Of a stretch of DNA of 64,000 bases, positions 1 to 7,153 are shown piece by piece. Below the pieces are notes generated by a model that was not told where the DNA came from, made no database searches, and saw only the letters and a list, made by a program, of their open reading frames with translations. Within the stretch, counting starts at the first letter, position 1. Every line of letters starts with the position of its first letter. A program made the position numbers and the translations under genes. Source of the stretch: Methanomassiliicoccales archaeon (GTDB lineage Archaea; Thermoplasmatota; Thermoplasmata; Methanomassiliicoccales; UBA472); NCBI GenBank assembly GCA_026394395.1, contig JAPKYK010000001.1:349940-413939 (forward strand). Direction: 5' to 3'.

Positions 1-496
1 GCACGAAGTACCAGTCGTCGGTGACCAATCGCGCCTCCTTCATGCGCAGCAACCCCCAAGAATGGGTGGTCTTCCCGGTCTTCGACGGAGCGATGAGCGT
101 TATGCCCTTCCCGCCAACGTCCAGGGCGGCCCCGTGCACCGAGAATATCTGGTGCTCGTCCTCCAGCACGTCCCCGGCCACGGCGAGCGCGACGCTCTTT
201 ATCCAGCCGTAATAATCGAAGTTGTAAAGGAACGCGGTCTTGGCCAAAGGCTCGTAAAGCACCTCGAGCGGTCGCCCCGGCTCCTCCAGGCATATGATCC
301 GCCCGTGGGAGCGCACGTTCTCCGACATGGAGAAGAAGTTGTCCTCCCACATGTCCTGCACCGCGTCGCTCAGGGTGTACAGCTTGATGCAGCAACCGTT
401 TACGTCCGCCTTGGCGGTGTGGAAGTTTAGCGAGGAATACTTATCGTATAATGCTTCCTTCTCCTCAGGCGTGATCAGCCGCACGGGGTAGCTCAT
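1..496 (-). CDS. HPr kinase-like P-loop protein (3' end outside window)
   Basis: About 165 codons are readable from an ATG at 496, preceded by a GGGGG Shine-Dalgarno-like run; the gene continues past base 1. Near residue 140 is a P-loop, APSKTGKTTHS, followed by LVTDDWYF. This arrangement, a hydrophobic strand then a P-loop then TDD, is typical of HprK/PEPCK-fold serine kinase-like proteins. The preceding phrase SVHGAALDVGGKG also fits that family. The substrate is unknown: archaea generally lack HPr, so the protein is probably a small-molecule or protein kinase of this fold. It lies downstream of cimA on the same strand but is separated by 15 bp. The missing C-terminus limits the assignment to family level. 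Confidence 0.75.
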   Translation of the reverse strand, partial: MSYPVRLITPEEKEALYDKYSSLNFHTAKADVNGCCIKLYTLSDAVQDMWEDNFFSMSENVRSHGRIICLEEPGRPLEVLYEPLAKTAFLYNFDYYGWIKSVALAVAGDVLEDEHQIFSVHGAALDVGGKGITLIAPSKTGKTTHSWGLLRMKEARLVTDDWYFV

Positions 497-511
497 GACC
501 CCCGATAGTAA

Positions 512-2167
512 TTACTGGCAGTTCAATTTACCGCCGCTGTTGACCCCGGCCTTCATGAGCTTGTACTCGATGCTGTCGATCAGCGCCATCAAGGACGCCT
601 CGATGATGTTCTCCGAGACCCCTATGGTGGTCCAAGTATGCGTCCCGTCGGTGGAGCTGATGAGCACTCGGACCTTGGCCGCGGTGGCTTCCTTGCCGTC
701 GATGACCCTGACCTTGTAGTCGATCAGGCGCACCTCCTTAAGCACGGGGTAGAATCGCTCCAACGCTTTACGCAGCGCGCGGTCCAGAGCGTTCACCGGC
801 CCGTTGCCGTCAGCGGCCGTATGCTCCACGGTGCCGTCGGAATCGACTACCCTGACCGAAGCTTCCGAGGTCATGACGTCCCCGGTCACGTCCATGAAGG
901 TGCGGAACCCTTCCAAATGGAACGGCGAGGTGTTCTGCCCCTTGAGCTTGCGTATCAACAGCTCCAGGCTGGCATCGGCGGCCTCGTACTGGAATCCCTG
1001 CGCCTCCAGCTCCTTCATCCTCTCCAGTATGGATCGCCCACCGTCCTTTTCGGTGTCTATGCCTAGCTCCCCCACCTTGACCATGATGTTGGAGACGCCG
1101 GAAAGTTCGGAGACCAGTATGCGCCTTTGGTTGCCCACTTGCTCTGGGTTAACGTGCTCATAGGTACGCGCGTCCTTCAGCATGGCGCTGACATGCAGCC
1201 CGCCCTTATGGGCGAAGGCGCTCTTCCCCACGTAAGGAGCGTGGGAGTTCGGTGAGACGTTGGCCATCTCGGCCACGAAATTGGACAGCTTGGTCAGTTG
1301 GTCCAGATCGCTGACGTTGGTCTGCACCTTCATCTTCAGCATAAGGTTGGGTATCACGGAGCACAGGTTGGCGTTGCCGCACCTCTCCCCCAGCCCGTTC
1401 ATGGTGCCCTGCACCATGGAGGCCCCGGCCTCCACCGCGGCCAGGGAGTTGCCCACGGCCAGCTCGCTGTCGTTGTGGGCGTGCATCCCCAGCGGTACTT
1501 TTATCAGCTTACGAACGCGAGAAACCGTCTGGAACACCTCGCTGGGGAACGCTCCCCCGTTGGTGTCACAGAGACATATCCAGTCTGCCCCGGCCTCCTC
1601 GGCCTGCTTCAGCACCTTAAGTGCGTAATCTGGATCGCACTTGTATCCGTCGAAGAAGTGCTCGGCGTCGAAGATCACCTTGCGCCCGTTCTTCTTGAGG
1701 TAGGCGACGGTGTCGTGCACGATATGCAGATTCTCATCCAAGGTCACCTGCAAAGCCTTCTCCACGTGCAGGTCCCAGGCCTTCCCAAATACGCTGACCC
1801 ATTCGGTCTTCGTGTCCAGGAGCGCGGCCATGCCCTTGTCTTCCTCCGGAGGCGTTCCCGGCCGGTGCGTGGAGCCGAAGGCGACCAGCTTGGCGTTCTT
1901 CAGCTTAACGTTTCTCGCGGCCTTGAAGAAGGCCTTGTCCTTAGGGTTGGAGCCGGGATAACCGCCCTCTATGAAGTCGATGCCGAACTCGTCCAGACGG
2001 CTCAAGATCTCCAGCTTGTCCTCGGTGGAGAAGCAGACCCCTTCGGTCTGGGAGCCGTCGCGCAGCGTGGTGTCGAAGATACTAGCCCTGGCGGGCAATA
2101 AATAAATCCCACCCGACGTTTGATTTCTTGACCATGTTGATGCCTCAGGCAAGTTATGCCTTATCAT
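512..2167 (-). CDS. cimA: (R)-citramalate synthase, CimA type
   Basis: A protein of 551 residues condensing pyruvate and acetyl-CoA to citramalate, the first step of the threonine-independent isoleucine route. Near residue 33 is DTTLRDGSQ, the metal/substrate motif of the DRE-TIM (isopropylmalate synthase) family. HAHND lies near residue 230, and the C-terminal third (from about 390) matches the LeuA-type allosteric dimer domain. The length of about 530-550 fits the long CimA subtype rather than LeuA. The ATG at 2167 lies 8 bp after the hom stop with an AGGT Shine-Dalgarno. The first 28 residues look poorly conserved, so a TTG at 2101 just before the catalytic motif is an alternative start. 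It is last in the ACT-hom-cimA operon. Confidence 0.92.
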   Translation of the reverse strand: MIRHNLPEASTWSRNQTSGGIYLLPARASIFDTTLRDGSQTEGVCFSTEDKLEILSRLDEFGIDFIEGGYPGSNPKDKAFFKAARNVKLKNAKLVAFGSTHRPGTPPEEDKGMAALLDTKTEWVSVFGKAWDLHVEKALQVTLDENLHIVHDTVAYLKKNGRKVIFDAEHFFDGYKCDPDYALKVLKQAEEAGADWICLCDTNGGAFPSEVFQTVSRVRKLIKVPLGMHAHNDSELAVGNSLAAVEAGASMVQGTMNGLGERCGNANLCSVIPNLMLKMKVQTNVSDLDQLTKLSNFVAEMANVSPNSHAPYVGKSAFAHKGGLHVSAMLKDARTYEHVNPEQVGNQRRILVSELSGVSNIMVKVGELGIDTEKDGGRSILERMKELEAQGFQYEAADASLELLIRKLKGQNTSPFHLEGFRTFMDVTGDVMTSEASVRVVDSDGTVEHTAADGNGPVNALDRALRKALERFYPVLKEVRLIDYKVRVIDGKEATAAKVRVLISSTDGTHTWTTIGVSENIIEASLMALIDSIEYKLMKAGVNSGGKLNCQ

Positions 2168-2175
2168 GGCACGAC

Positions 2176-3195
2176 CTATTTAACCCTGCCGTTAAGACAG
2201 GTGTCCCTCTTCATCAGTCCCACCAGGTCGCTCATTATGGCGCTGGCCGTCTCCTTTCTCCCGGCGCCTCTTCCGACCACGGTTATGGCCCCGGCCAGAT
2301 CGGTGTGCATGTGCAGCACGTTCAGCGTTCCCGAGATGGAAAGCGGATGTCCCAAGGGCACCATGCGCGGGCAGACCTCCACCCCGCCGCCGTTGACCTC
2401 GCCGATCAGCCGTATGACCTTCTTCTCCCTGGCGGCCAGATCCACCGCTTCCTGGGTCACGCGGCGTATGCCGGTGCGCCGCACGTCGTGGTAGGTTATG
2501 TCCAATCCCATTATCGCGTTAGCTAGTATCGCCAGCTTGCTGGCGCTGTCGATACCGTCGATGTCGTAGCTGGGGTCCGTCTCAGCGTAGCCCATCTCCT
2601 GGGCCTCCTTCAGCACGTATTCGAACGGCAGCCCCTCCTCGCCCATGCGGCTAAGGATGAAGTTGCAGGTGCCATTCAGGATCCCCTTCATCGACTCCAC
2701 CTTCTCAGCCATCAGCAGTTCTCGTGACAGGTTGATGATGGGAGTGGCCCCGCCCACGGTGGCCTCGAAGCGCAGCTCCACGCCGTTCTTTTTAGCCAGC
2801 TGGTCCAAGGAGCGGTATTTCAAGGCCAGCGGTCCCTTGTTAGAGGTGACCACGTCCTTCCCCGCCTTCAGCGCGGTGCACATGTGGGTATATCCCGGCT
2901 TCGCATCCACGATGTTGGTGGGGGTCATCTCCACCAGCACGTCATAGTCCAGGTCGCCGAGCATATCCGCGATGTCCTTCCTCCTGACCTTCCCCAGGCC
3001 TTTTCCGGCCATCTTCTTGGCCACCAGATCGAGCGGGTCCAGGCCCCGTACATCGTAGGAATAGGTCTTGGAGTCGAAGACGGCGACTATATCCAGTTCA
3101 GTGCCGAGGCGCTCTCGTATTAGCCCTTTCTTCATGGCCACGGCCTCGGCCAACCCCTGTCCGACGGTACCGAAGCCTACCAACGCCAAGCGCAT
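2176..3195 (-). CDS. hom: Homoserine dehydrogenase
   Basis: A protein of 339 residues that reduces aspartate semialdehyde to homoserine with NAD(P)H, on the way to threonine and methionine. It opens with a Rossmann GFGTVGQG nucleotide-binding loop at residues 7-14. Further on are the catalytic-domain phrases TSNKGPLA (about 117) and FEATVGGATPII (about 143), and the C-terminal half matches the homoserine dehydrogenase fold. There is no aspartokinase fusion and no C-terminal ACT domain. A separate ACT-domain protein is encoded one base upstream, so allosteric control is probably supplied in trans. The stop is TAG, showing that UAG is used as a normal terminator here. Confidence 0.95.
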   Translation of the reverse strand: MRLALVGFGTVGQGLAEAVAMKKGLIRERLGTELDIVAVFDSKTYSYDVRGLDPLDLVAKKMAGKGLGKVRRKDIADMLGDLDYDVLVEMTPTNIVDAKPGYTHMCTALKAGKDVVTSNKGPLALKYRSLDQLAKKNGVELRFEATVGGATPIINLSRELLMAEKVESMKGILNGTCNFILSRMGEEGLPFEYVLKEAQEMGYAETDPSYDIDGIDSASKLAILANAIMGLDITYHDVRRTGIRRVTQEAVDLAAREKKVIRLIGEVNGGGVEVCPRMVPLGHPLSISGTLNVLHMHTDLAGAITVVGRGAGRKETASAIMSDLVGLMKRDTCLNGRVK

Positions 3196-3196
3196 G

Positions 3197-3694
3197 TCAC
3201 ACCCCCATCCCGCGGATCAGGAGGAAGTCGTTGCGCTTGCTCCGGGCCTTCAGCAGCTCGTCTATCTGCTTCACCCGTTCCTTCTCCCGGACGTTGACCA
3301 GTAAGAGCACGGACTTGCTGTCCGTGGTGGTGGATAATGAGTATTGCAGGTCGATGGTCTCGATGCCCCCCATCTTCTCAATGCCCTCGGTGATGGAGCG
3401 CAGGGCGGAATGGCTCAGGTCGCCCAACAGAAGGTATTCGGCTGGATAGGTTCGGAATATCTCGCCCATCTTAGCCACCTCGACGCCCCTCTCCCTCCAC
3501 ATGGAGAAGATGGCGTCCAGCGACCGCTGGTCTGGGTACTCGAAGGTCACATTGACCGATATGCGTCCTCCGGTCACCTGCTCGTGGTTGTGTATGACCC
3601 CCACGATGTTCCCTTCGTTGAGCGATATCGGCTCCAGGGCCTTGATCAACTGCCCCGGGACGTCCTTCAAGCGCAGATCTACGTTGACCCTCAT
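3197..3694 (-). CDS. ACT-domain regulatory protein paired with homoserine dehydrogenase
   Basis: A protein of 165 residues from the ATG at 3694, chosen because GGAG lies 8 bases upstream and the protein then opens directly on an ACT strand (MRVNVDLRLKDVPGQL). The N-terminal ACT repeat, about residues 1-75, is followed by a second ACT-like half (about 85-160). ACT domains bind amino acids. Direct coupling to hom suggests it senses threonine or methionine and controls the pathway; that role is inferred from position. A longer reading frame extends to 3778 but crosses the likely promoter (a TATATG around 3750). Confidence 0.85.
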   Translation of the reverse strand: MRVNVDLRLKDVPGQLIKALEPISLNEGNIVGVIHNHEQVTGGRISVNVTFEYPDQRSLDAIFSMWRERGVEVAKMGEIFRTYPAEYLLLGDLSHSALRSITEGIEKMGGIETIDLQYSLSTTTDSKSVLLLVNVREKERVKQIDELLKARSKRNDFLLIRGMGV

Positions 3695-3813
3695 CTGGTC
3701 ATCTCCAGTTTTTTCGGGCAATATGCCAATGGGCGGTGCCCGGCCACATATATGGGTTCGATTATCTAATCCTTTCAATGCACAATGTCGCTGTTGGAAC
3801 GACTATAAGAAAA

Positions 3814-3914
3814 TGGCGCCGAGGGGGAGATTTGAACTCCCGAGGCGTTGCCGCCACGAGCTAGCTGGCGGAAATTTTCCAGGCTCGCGCCTTACCGGTC
3901 TGGGCCACCTCGGC
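3814..3914 (-). tRNA. tRNA-Ser(GGA) with a 14-nt intron
   Basis: The acceptor stem GCCGAGG/CCTCGGC closes with discriminator G and an encoded CCA (3814-3816). The T loop is TTCAAAT and there is a long variable arm, as expected for serine. The anticodon stem CGAGC/GCTCG is interrupted: CTGGAA is followed by 14 extra bases before the final loop A. CTGG pairs with a CCAG inside the intron, flanked by 3-nt bulges AAA and CTA. That is the bulge-helix geometry cut by the archaeal splicing endonuclease between positions 37 and 38. After removal the loop is CTGGAAA, anticodon GGA. Confidence 0.92.
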
Positions 3915-3939
3915 ACTTCTGCGGCGATAATCGTAACCT

Positions 3940-3950
3940 CATTTAAAAGT
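3940..3950 (-). promoter_or_regulatory. TATA box for tRNA-Ser
   Basis: On the minus strand the sequence reads CTTTTAAAT, 26-36 bases before the tRNA 5' end, which is the standard archaeal box A spacing. Confidence 0.65.
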
Positions 3951-3988
3951 ATTTGTCATTGGGCGCGGACGCCCAACTTTCAAGGGGT

Positions 3989-4771
3989 TCAGTGCAGGCT
4001 GCCCAGCGAGTCCCGAATGGTCGGCCGGGCCCGCCGGGCGAGGTCGTTCTGTGTCAGGTCCATGTCCACGACCTCTACCGATTCCTTCAGGTAGGGAAGC
4101 TTGCCCAGGAGCCGTCCGCGAGCGTCGTAGGCCTGGCTCCCGCCGAAGAACACCATGTTCAGCTGGCATCCCACGTTGTTCACGTAGGCGATGGGGCAGG
4201 TGTTCTCTACCGCACGCGCGGGTATGATCCTCTCGAAGGGCATGCGTGAGGTCATCGGGGAAGCGGCCAGGCACAGGAGTAGGTCCGCCCCCTGCATGGC
4301 GTAGGCTTTGCAGATCTCCGGGAAGAACAGGTCGTAGCAGATGCATACGCCCACGCCGCGCCCGCGGAACTGGAACATGCTGGGGACCTGCCCGGAAGTG
4401 AAATACAGTCCCTCCTCGAAGGGCCCGAAGTTGGCCGGATGCATCTTGTCGTACCTTTGGACGCTGCCGTCGGGGGAAACCATCACCGCACTGTTGGTAA
4501 TCAGCCCCCGATTGTCGGCGCTGTTCAGGGGCATGCCGAAGACCAGAGCCTTGCCGGTGCGGTCTGAGAGCTCGACCAGGGAGGAGACGCTATCCCCGTC
4601 GATGTCCTCGGCTAGGGTGACGAAGCGGTCCCGGACCATGTAGCCGGTGACGTAGGCCTCCGGGAAGATGAAAAGGTCGGCGTCGGTCCCCTGGACTATC
4701 GAGCGCATCCGCTCCAGATTTCCTTCCTTATCCCCGGGAACGCTCTTCAGCTGGCAGAGGGCCAATCGCAT
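3989..4771 (-). CDS. Nitrilase-superfamily carbon-nitrogen hydrolase
   Basis: A protein of 260 residues hydrolysing an unidentified amide or nitrile substrate. The Glu-Lys-Cys triad is visible: Glu-38 in FPEAY, Lys-109 in KMHP, and Cys-145 in ICYDLFFPE. I start at the ATG at 4771 because the family begins with a short strand like MRLALCQL; a TTG at 4801 adds ten unlikely residues. It is divergently placed 80 bp from nadE. In glutamine-dependent NAD synthetases the ammonia-producing domain is exactly this fold, so a link to NAD synthesis is possible. Omega-amidase or N-carbamoyl amidase activity is equally compatible. Confidence 0.88.
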   Translation of the reverse strand: MRLALCQLKSVPGDKEGNLERMRSIVQGTDADLFIFPEAYVTGYMVRDRFVTLAEDIDGDSVSSLVELSDRTGKALVFGMPLNSADNRGLITNSAVMVSPDGSVQRYDKMHPANFGPFEEGLYFTSGQVPSMFQFRGRGVGVCICYDLFFPEICKAYAMQGADLLLCLAASPMTSRMPFERIIPARAVENTCPIAYVNNVGCQLNMVFFGGSQAYDARGRLLGKLPYLKESVEVVDMDLTQNDLARRARPTIRDSLGSLH

Positions 4772-4851
4772 GATGGTGAGATTGAAGGTAACGTTATTCA
4801 ACCTTTGCCAGAAAGAGGATTAATTAACGGGAGGTCATTATCCTCATTCAT

Positions 4852-5652
4852 ATGCCGTCGAAATCGAAGGAGCTGACCGAGGAGACCATCAAGGAGTTCA
4901 TACAGGCCCAGGTTACCGGTTCTAAGGCCTCCGGAGTGGTAGTCGGACTATCCGGCGGCATCGACTCGGCCGTGGTCACCAAGCTCTGCGTGGACGTGCT
5001 CGGTCCAGACAAGGTGCTGAGCGTCTTCATGCCCTCACCGACCACCCCCAAGGAGGACCTGCAGGACGTGCAGAAAATGAGCCGGACCTGGGGCACCACG
5101 CTCCTGGTGTACGACATATGCCCGCTGCTGAAAGGTTACAGCACCATCATGCCCGGTTCCGACCGCAAGGAGGTCGCTGGGAACCTCATGGCCCGCATCC
5201 GCATGACCATTTTGTACGCCCACGCCAACGCGGAGAATCGTCTGGTCGTAGGTACGGGAAACAAGTCCGAGCTGCTCATGGGTTACTTCACGAAATACGG
5301 GGACGGCGGGGCGGACATACTGCCCATAGGCGACCTGTACAAGACCAAGGTCCGGGTGCTGGCGCGGGAGATCGGGGTGCCGGAGAAGATTATCGAGAAG
5401 GAGCCTTCCGCCGGGCTGTGGGAGGGGCAGACCGACGAATCGGAGATGGGCATCGCCTACGATGATCTGGATATGGTGCTGTCCGGGCTGGAGGAGCAGC
5501 TCGATCTGAGCACCATCGCCCGCAGGACCGGAGTGCCTATAGCCCTGGTGGAGATGGTAGCCGAGAAGAACGAGGCGTCCAGGCACAAGCGGCGGTTGCC
5601 ATTGATACCTAAGCTGGGACTTAGGACCGTGGGCTGCGATTGGCGGGAATGA
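4852..5652 (+). CDS. nadE: NAD+ synthetase, ammonia-dependent type
   Basis: A protein of 266 residues that adenylates nicotinate adenine dinucleotide and amidates it to NAD+. The N-type ATP pyrophosphatase loop SGGIDS lies at residues 34-39. GTGNKSELLMGYFTKYGDGG (about 139-158) and EPSAGLWEGQTDE (about 184-196) are the NaAD/ATP binding segments of the family. No glutaminase domain is fused, so free ammonia or a separate amidotransferase must supply nitrogen; a nitrilase-fold protein is encoded divergently next door. The gene converges with a PH-domain protein that starts its stop codon at the next base. Confidence 0.95.
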   Translation: MPSKSKELTEETIKEFIQAQVTGSKASGVVVGLSGGIDSAVVTKLCVDVLGPDKVLSVFMPSPTTPKEDLQDVQKMSRTWGTTLLVYDICPLLKGYSTIMPGSDRKEVAGNLMARIRMTILYAHANAENRLVVGTGNKSELLMGYFTKYGDGGADILPIGDLYKTKVRVLAREIGVPEKIIEKEPSAGLWEGQTDESEMGIAYDDLDMVLSGLEEQLDLSTIARRTGVPIALVEMVAEKNEASRHKRRLPLIPKLGLRTVGCDWRE

Positions 5653-6129
5653 TTAGCTCTTACTTATCGCGGCGATGAACCGTTCAGGCTCATTAACGTC
5701 CAAAACGACGGTCCTCACCTTCTTCCAGAATGATGATGGGACCCGAATCTCATTTTTCAATTCGATCCGCACTCCGTTCTTCTTACTACCCGTCATCACC
5801 AGGGTGCGGTTGAAGGCGTCCAGGATGACGCCCTCCTTGACCTCTATCTTATCCATTCTCTGAACGGAGCTCACTTGCTCCATCGGCATGACGACACGAG
5901 AATGCCATCCCTGGCGTATGATTATCTTGCCTTCCTCGACCTCGTGGGAGGTGAGCAGGGGGGAGACGCCCACCACGACCACGGCGATGACCAGCACTAC
6001 CCCGATGAGTAAAATGAACATCAGTTGATCCATTTGCAGCAGCACGAGCAAAGCTAGCAGCCAAACCGCGGCGATCAACCAGATCACGAGATTGGCGATC
6101 GCCGGACTCTTATCGTAATCGAAGTCCAT
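5653..6129 (-). CDS. Membrane PH-domain (bPH) protein
   Basis: A protein of 158 residues with two N-terminal membrane helices (about 12-32 and 35-57), followed by a cytoplasmic beta-rich domain with HEVEEGKIIIRQG and VRIELKNE, the pattern of bacterial pleckstrin-homology-like (bPH) domains. Function is unknown; such proteins are small membrane-associated modules in many prokaryotes. A TATA-like CATAATTAG lies near 6158-6166 on the minus strand. Assignment to the bPH group rests on layout rather than a diagnostic motif. Confidence 0.7.
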   Translation of the reverse strand: MDFDYDKSPAIANLVIWLIAAVWLLALLVLLQMDQLMFILLIGVVLVIAVVVVGVSPLLTSHEVEEGKIIIRQGWHSRVVMPMEQVSSVQRMDKIEVKEGVILDAFNRTLVMTGSKKNGVRIELKNEIRVPSSFWKKVRTVVLDVNEPERFIAAISKS

Positions 6130-6189
6130 AGATGTGGATGATAGTGAAATGGGGGCTAATTATGCCTTGCGTCCCTCGCTCGTCCGTAA

Positions 6190-6202
6190 GGTTTAATTAT
6201 GG
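6190..6202 (+). promoter_or_regulatory. TATA box for tRNA-Glu
   Basis: GGTTTAATTATGG is centred about 30 bases upstream of the tRNA 5' end. Confidence 0.6.
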
Positions 6203-6225
6203 CCATCTAATTTGGGGCCTTACAC

Positions 6226-6300
6226 GCTCCCGTAGTGTAGTCCGGCCAATCATGAAGCCCTCTCGAGGCTTCGACTCGGGTCCAAATCCCGACGGGAGCA
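6226..6300 (+). tRNA. tRNA-Glu(CTC), with C at position 55
   Basis: A cloverleaf with acceptor GCTCCCG/CGGGAGC and discriminator A. The anticodon stem is AAGCC/GGCTT with loop CTCTCGA, anticodon CTC. CCA is not encoded. The T loop reads TCCAAAT instead of TTCAAAT, putting C where the nearly universal U55 (pseudouridine site) belongs. The central part of the molecule is almost identical to tRNA-Asp at 46460. Confidence 0.88.
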
Positions 6301-6308
6301 CTTCACTC

Positions 6309-6469
6309 TTATCTTGATTCCTGAGCTCTTTCTTCAATTTCATGGTTTTCGTCCATCTCTAATGGCAGTTTTTCTTTTCTCCGGTACGATTCGATTTTTC
6401 CAATGCCCCCGAACTTGAAAATAAAGAGAGCCAGCAGATGCCCAACTAGAACTTGAGGTCCATCGGCAT
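6309..6469 (-). pseudogene. Possible frameshifted small membrane protein
   Basis: From an ATG at 6469 the frame gives MPMDLKF and then TAG. In another frame from that point the sequence reads on as one hydrophobic helix (VGHLLALFIFKFGGIGK) and a charged tail ending ENHEIEERAQESR at a TAA at 6309-6311. The helix-plus-charged-tail character and a TATA box about 22 bp before the ATG (6490-6497, shared with the divergent gene) suggest a real 50-55-residue protein with a 1- or 2-base lesion near 6450. It could also be chance; no canonical start exists for the downstream frame. Confidence 0.35.
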
Positions 6470-6489
6470 CTCCCTGTCCCCGAGGTAGG

Positions 6490-6497
6490 TTTAAATA
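6490..6497. promoter_or_regulatory. Shared divergent TATA element
   Basis: TTTAAATA reads as a TATA box on both strands. It lies 16-30 bases upstream of the small membrane protein on the plus strand and about 22 bases upstream of the possible mini-gene on the minus strand. Confidence 0.5.
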
Positions 6498-6520
6498 CTG
6501 TTAAAATGAGGGTTAACATC

Positions 6521-6850
6521 ATGGTCGAGGTAATTACTATCATAGGATTCCTCGTCGCCTGGTTGGTATCAACCATAGTGATTTTCTTTGTCACTAAACT
6601 ATTTGGGCAGACGGAAGGTTTCGGCAAAGCGCTCATGGCGGCTTTGATTGGCACGGTCATTTACATTTTAGCATATTTCTTGCTAGGCAGTGGTCTGCTG
6701 GCAGCGGTTGTAGCAGGAATCGTTTGGTTATTGGCTCTCAAGGGCCTGTACAAGATCGGTTGGGGCAAGGCACTAATCATCGCCATCATCATTTGGATAG
6801 TGGCAATTGTAATCGGTATCTTCCTTCCGACCCTTTCAGGTCCATTTTAG
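6521..6850 (+). CDS. Small four-helix membrane protein, function unknown
   Basis: A protein of 109 residues, nearly all hydrophobic. It contains about four membrane segments: residues 3-24, 35-57, 58-72 and 83-104. I prefer the ATG at 6521, which has GAGG nine bases upstream. An in-frame ATG at 6506 would give a leaderless start only nine bases after the TATA element, which is too close. I do not recognise the family. Base composition is lower in GC than its neighbours and the gene stands alone. Confidence 0.65.
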   Translation: MVEVITIIGFLVAWLVSTIVIFFVTKLFGQTEGFGKALMAALIGTVIYILAYFLLGSGLLAAVVAGIVWLLALKGLYKIGWGKALIIAIIIWIVAIVIGIFLPTLSGPF

Positions 6851-7153
6851 AACGGGAACTGAAGGGGACAAGGGGCCTGGACCGTTCGACCCCTTTAACC
6901 ATTTCTTCAAACTGAACTTATGGGAATAGGTGGGCAATGCTTTGCTAGTTTTCCGGTCGAGGGTCGAATTCTATGCTCACCGCTATCGAATCGCATGTTC
7001 CCTGAAAATCAATATTACATAGTATCTGGGTATTGCAATTAACATCAATGTATATTTATGCACATCATTAACAGTTTTAATACAAAGCCAGTCACATGTG
7101 AGCACATAATACGCTTTGGTTTAAAAGAACTACCTCGTGAAATCATCTATCAT
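6851..7153. other. Intergenic region without a recognisable gene
   Basis: About 300 bases between a plus-strand membrane protein and the end of a minus-strand gene. It is AT-rich from 7000 onward, with several TATA-like runs (TATATTTATG near 7050, TTTAAAAG near 7120). I see no open frame with a start and Shine-Dalgarno, no tRNA-like fold and no repeat. Confidence 0.6.

Noticed and set aside
1298-2101. 267-codon frame opposite cimA
   Set aside because: Shadow frame with no domain pattern; cimA on the other strand is certain.
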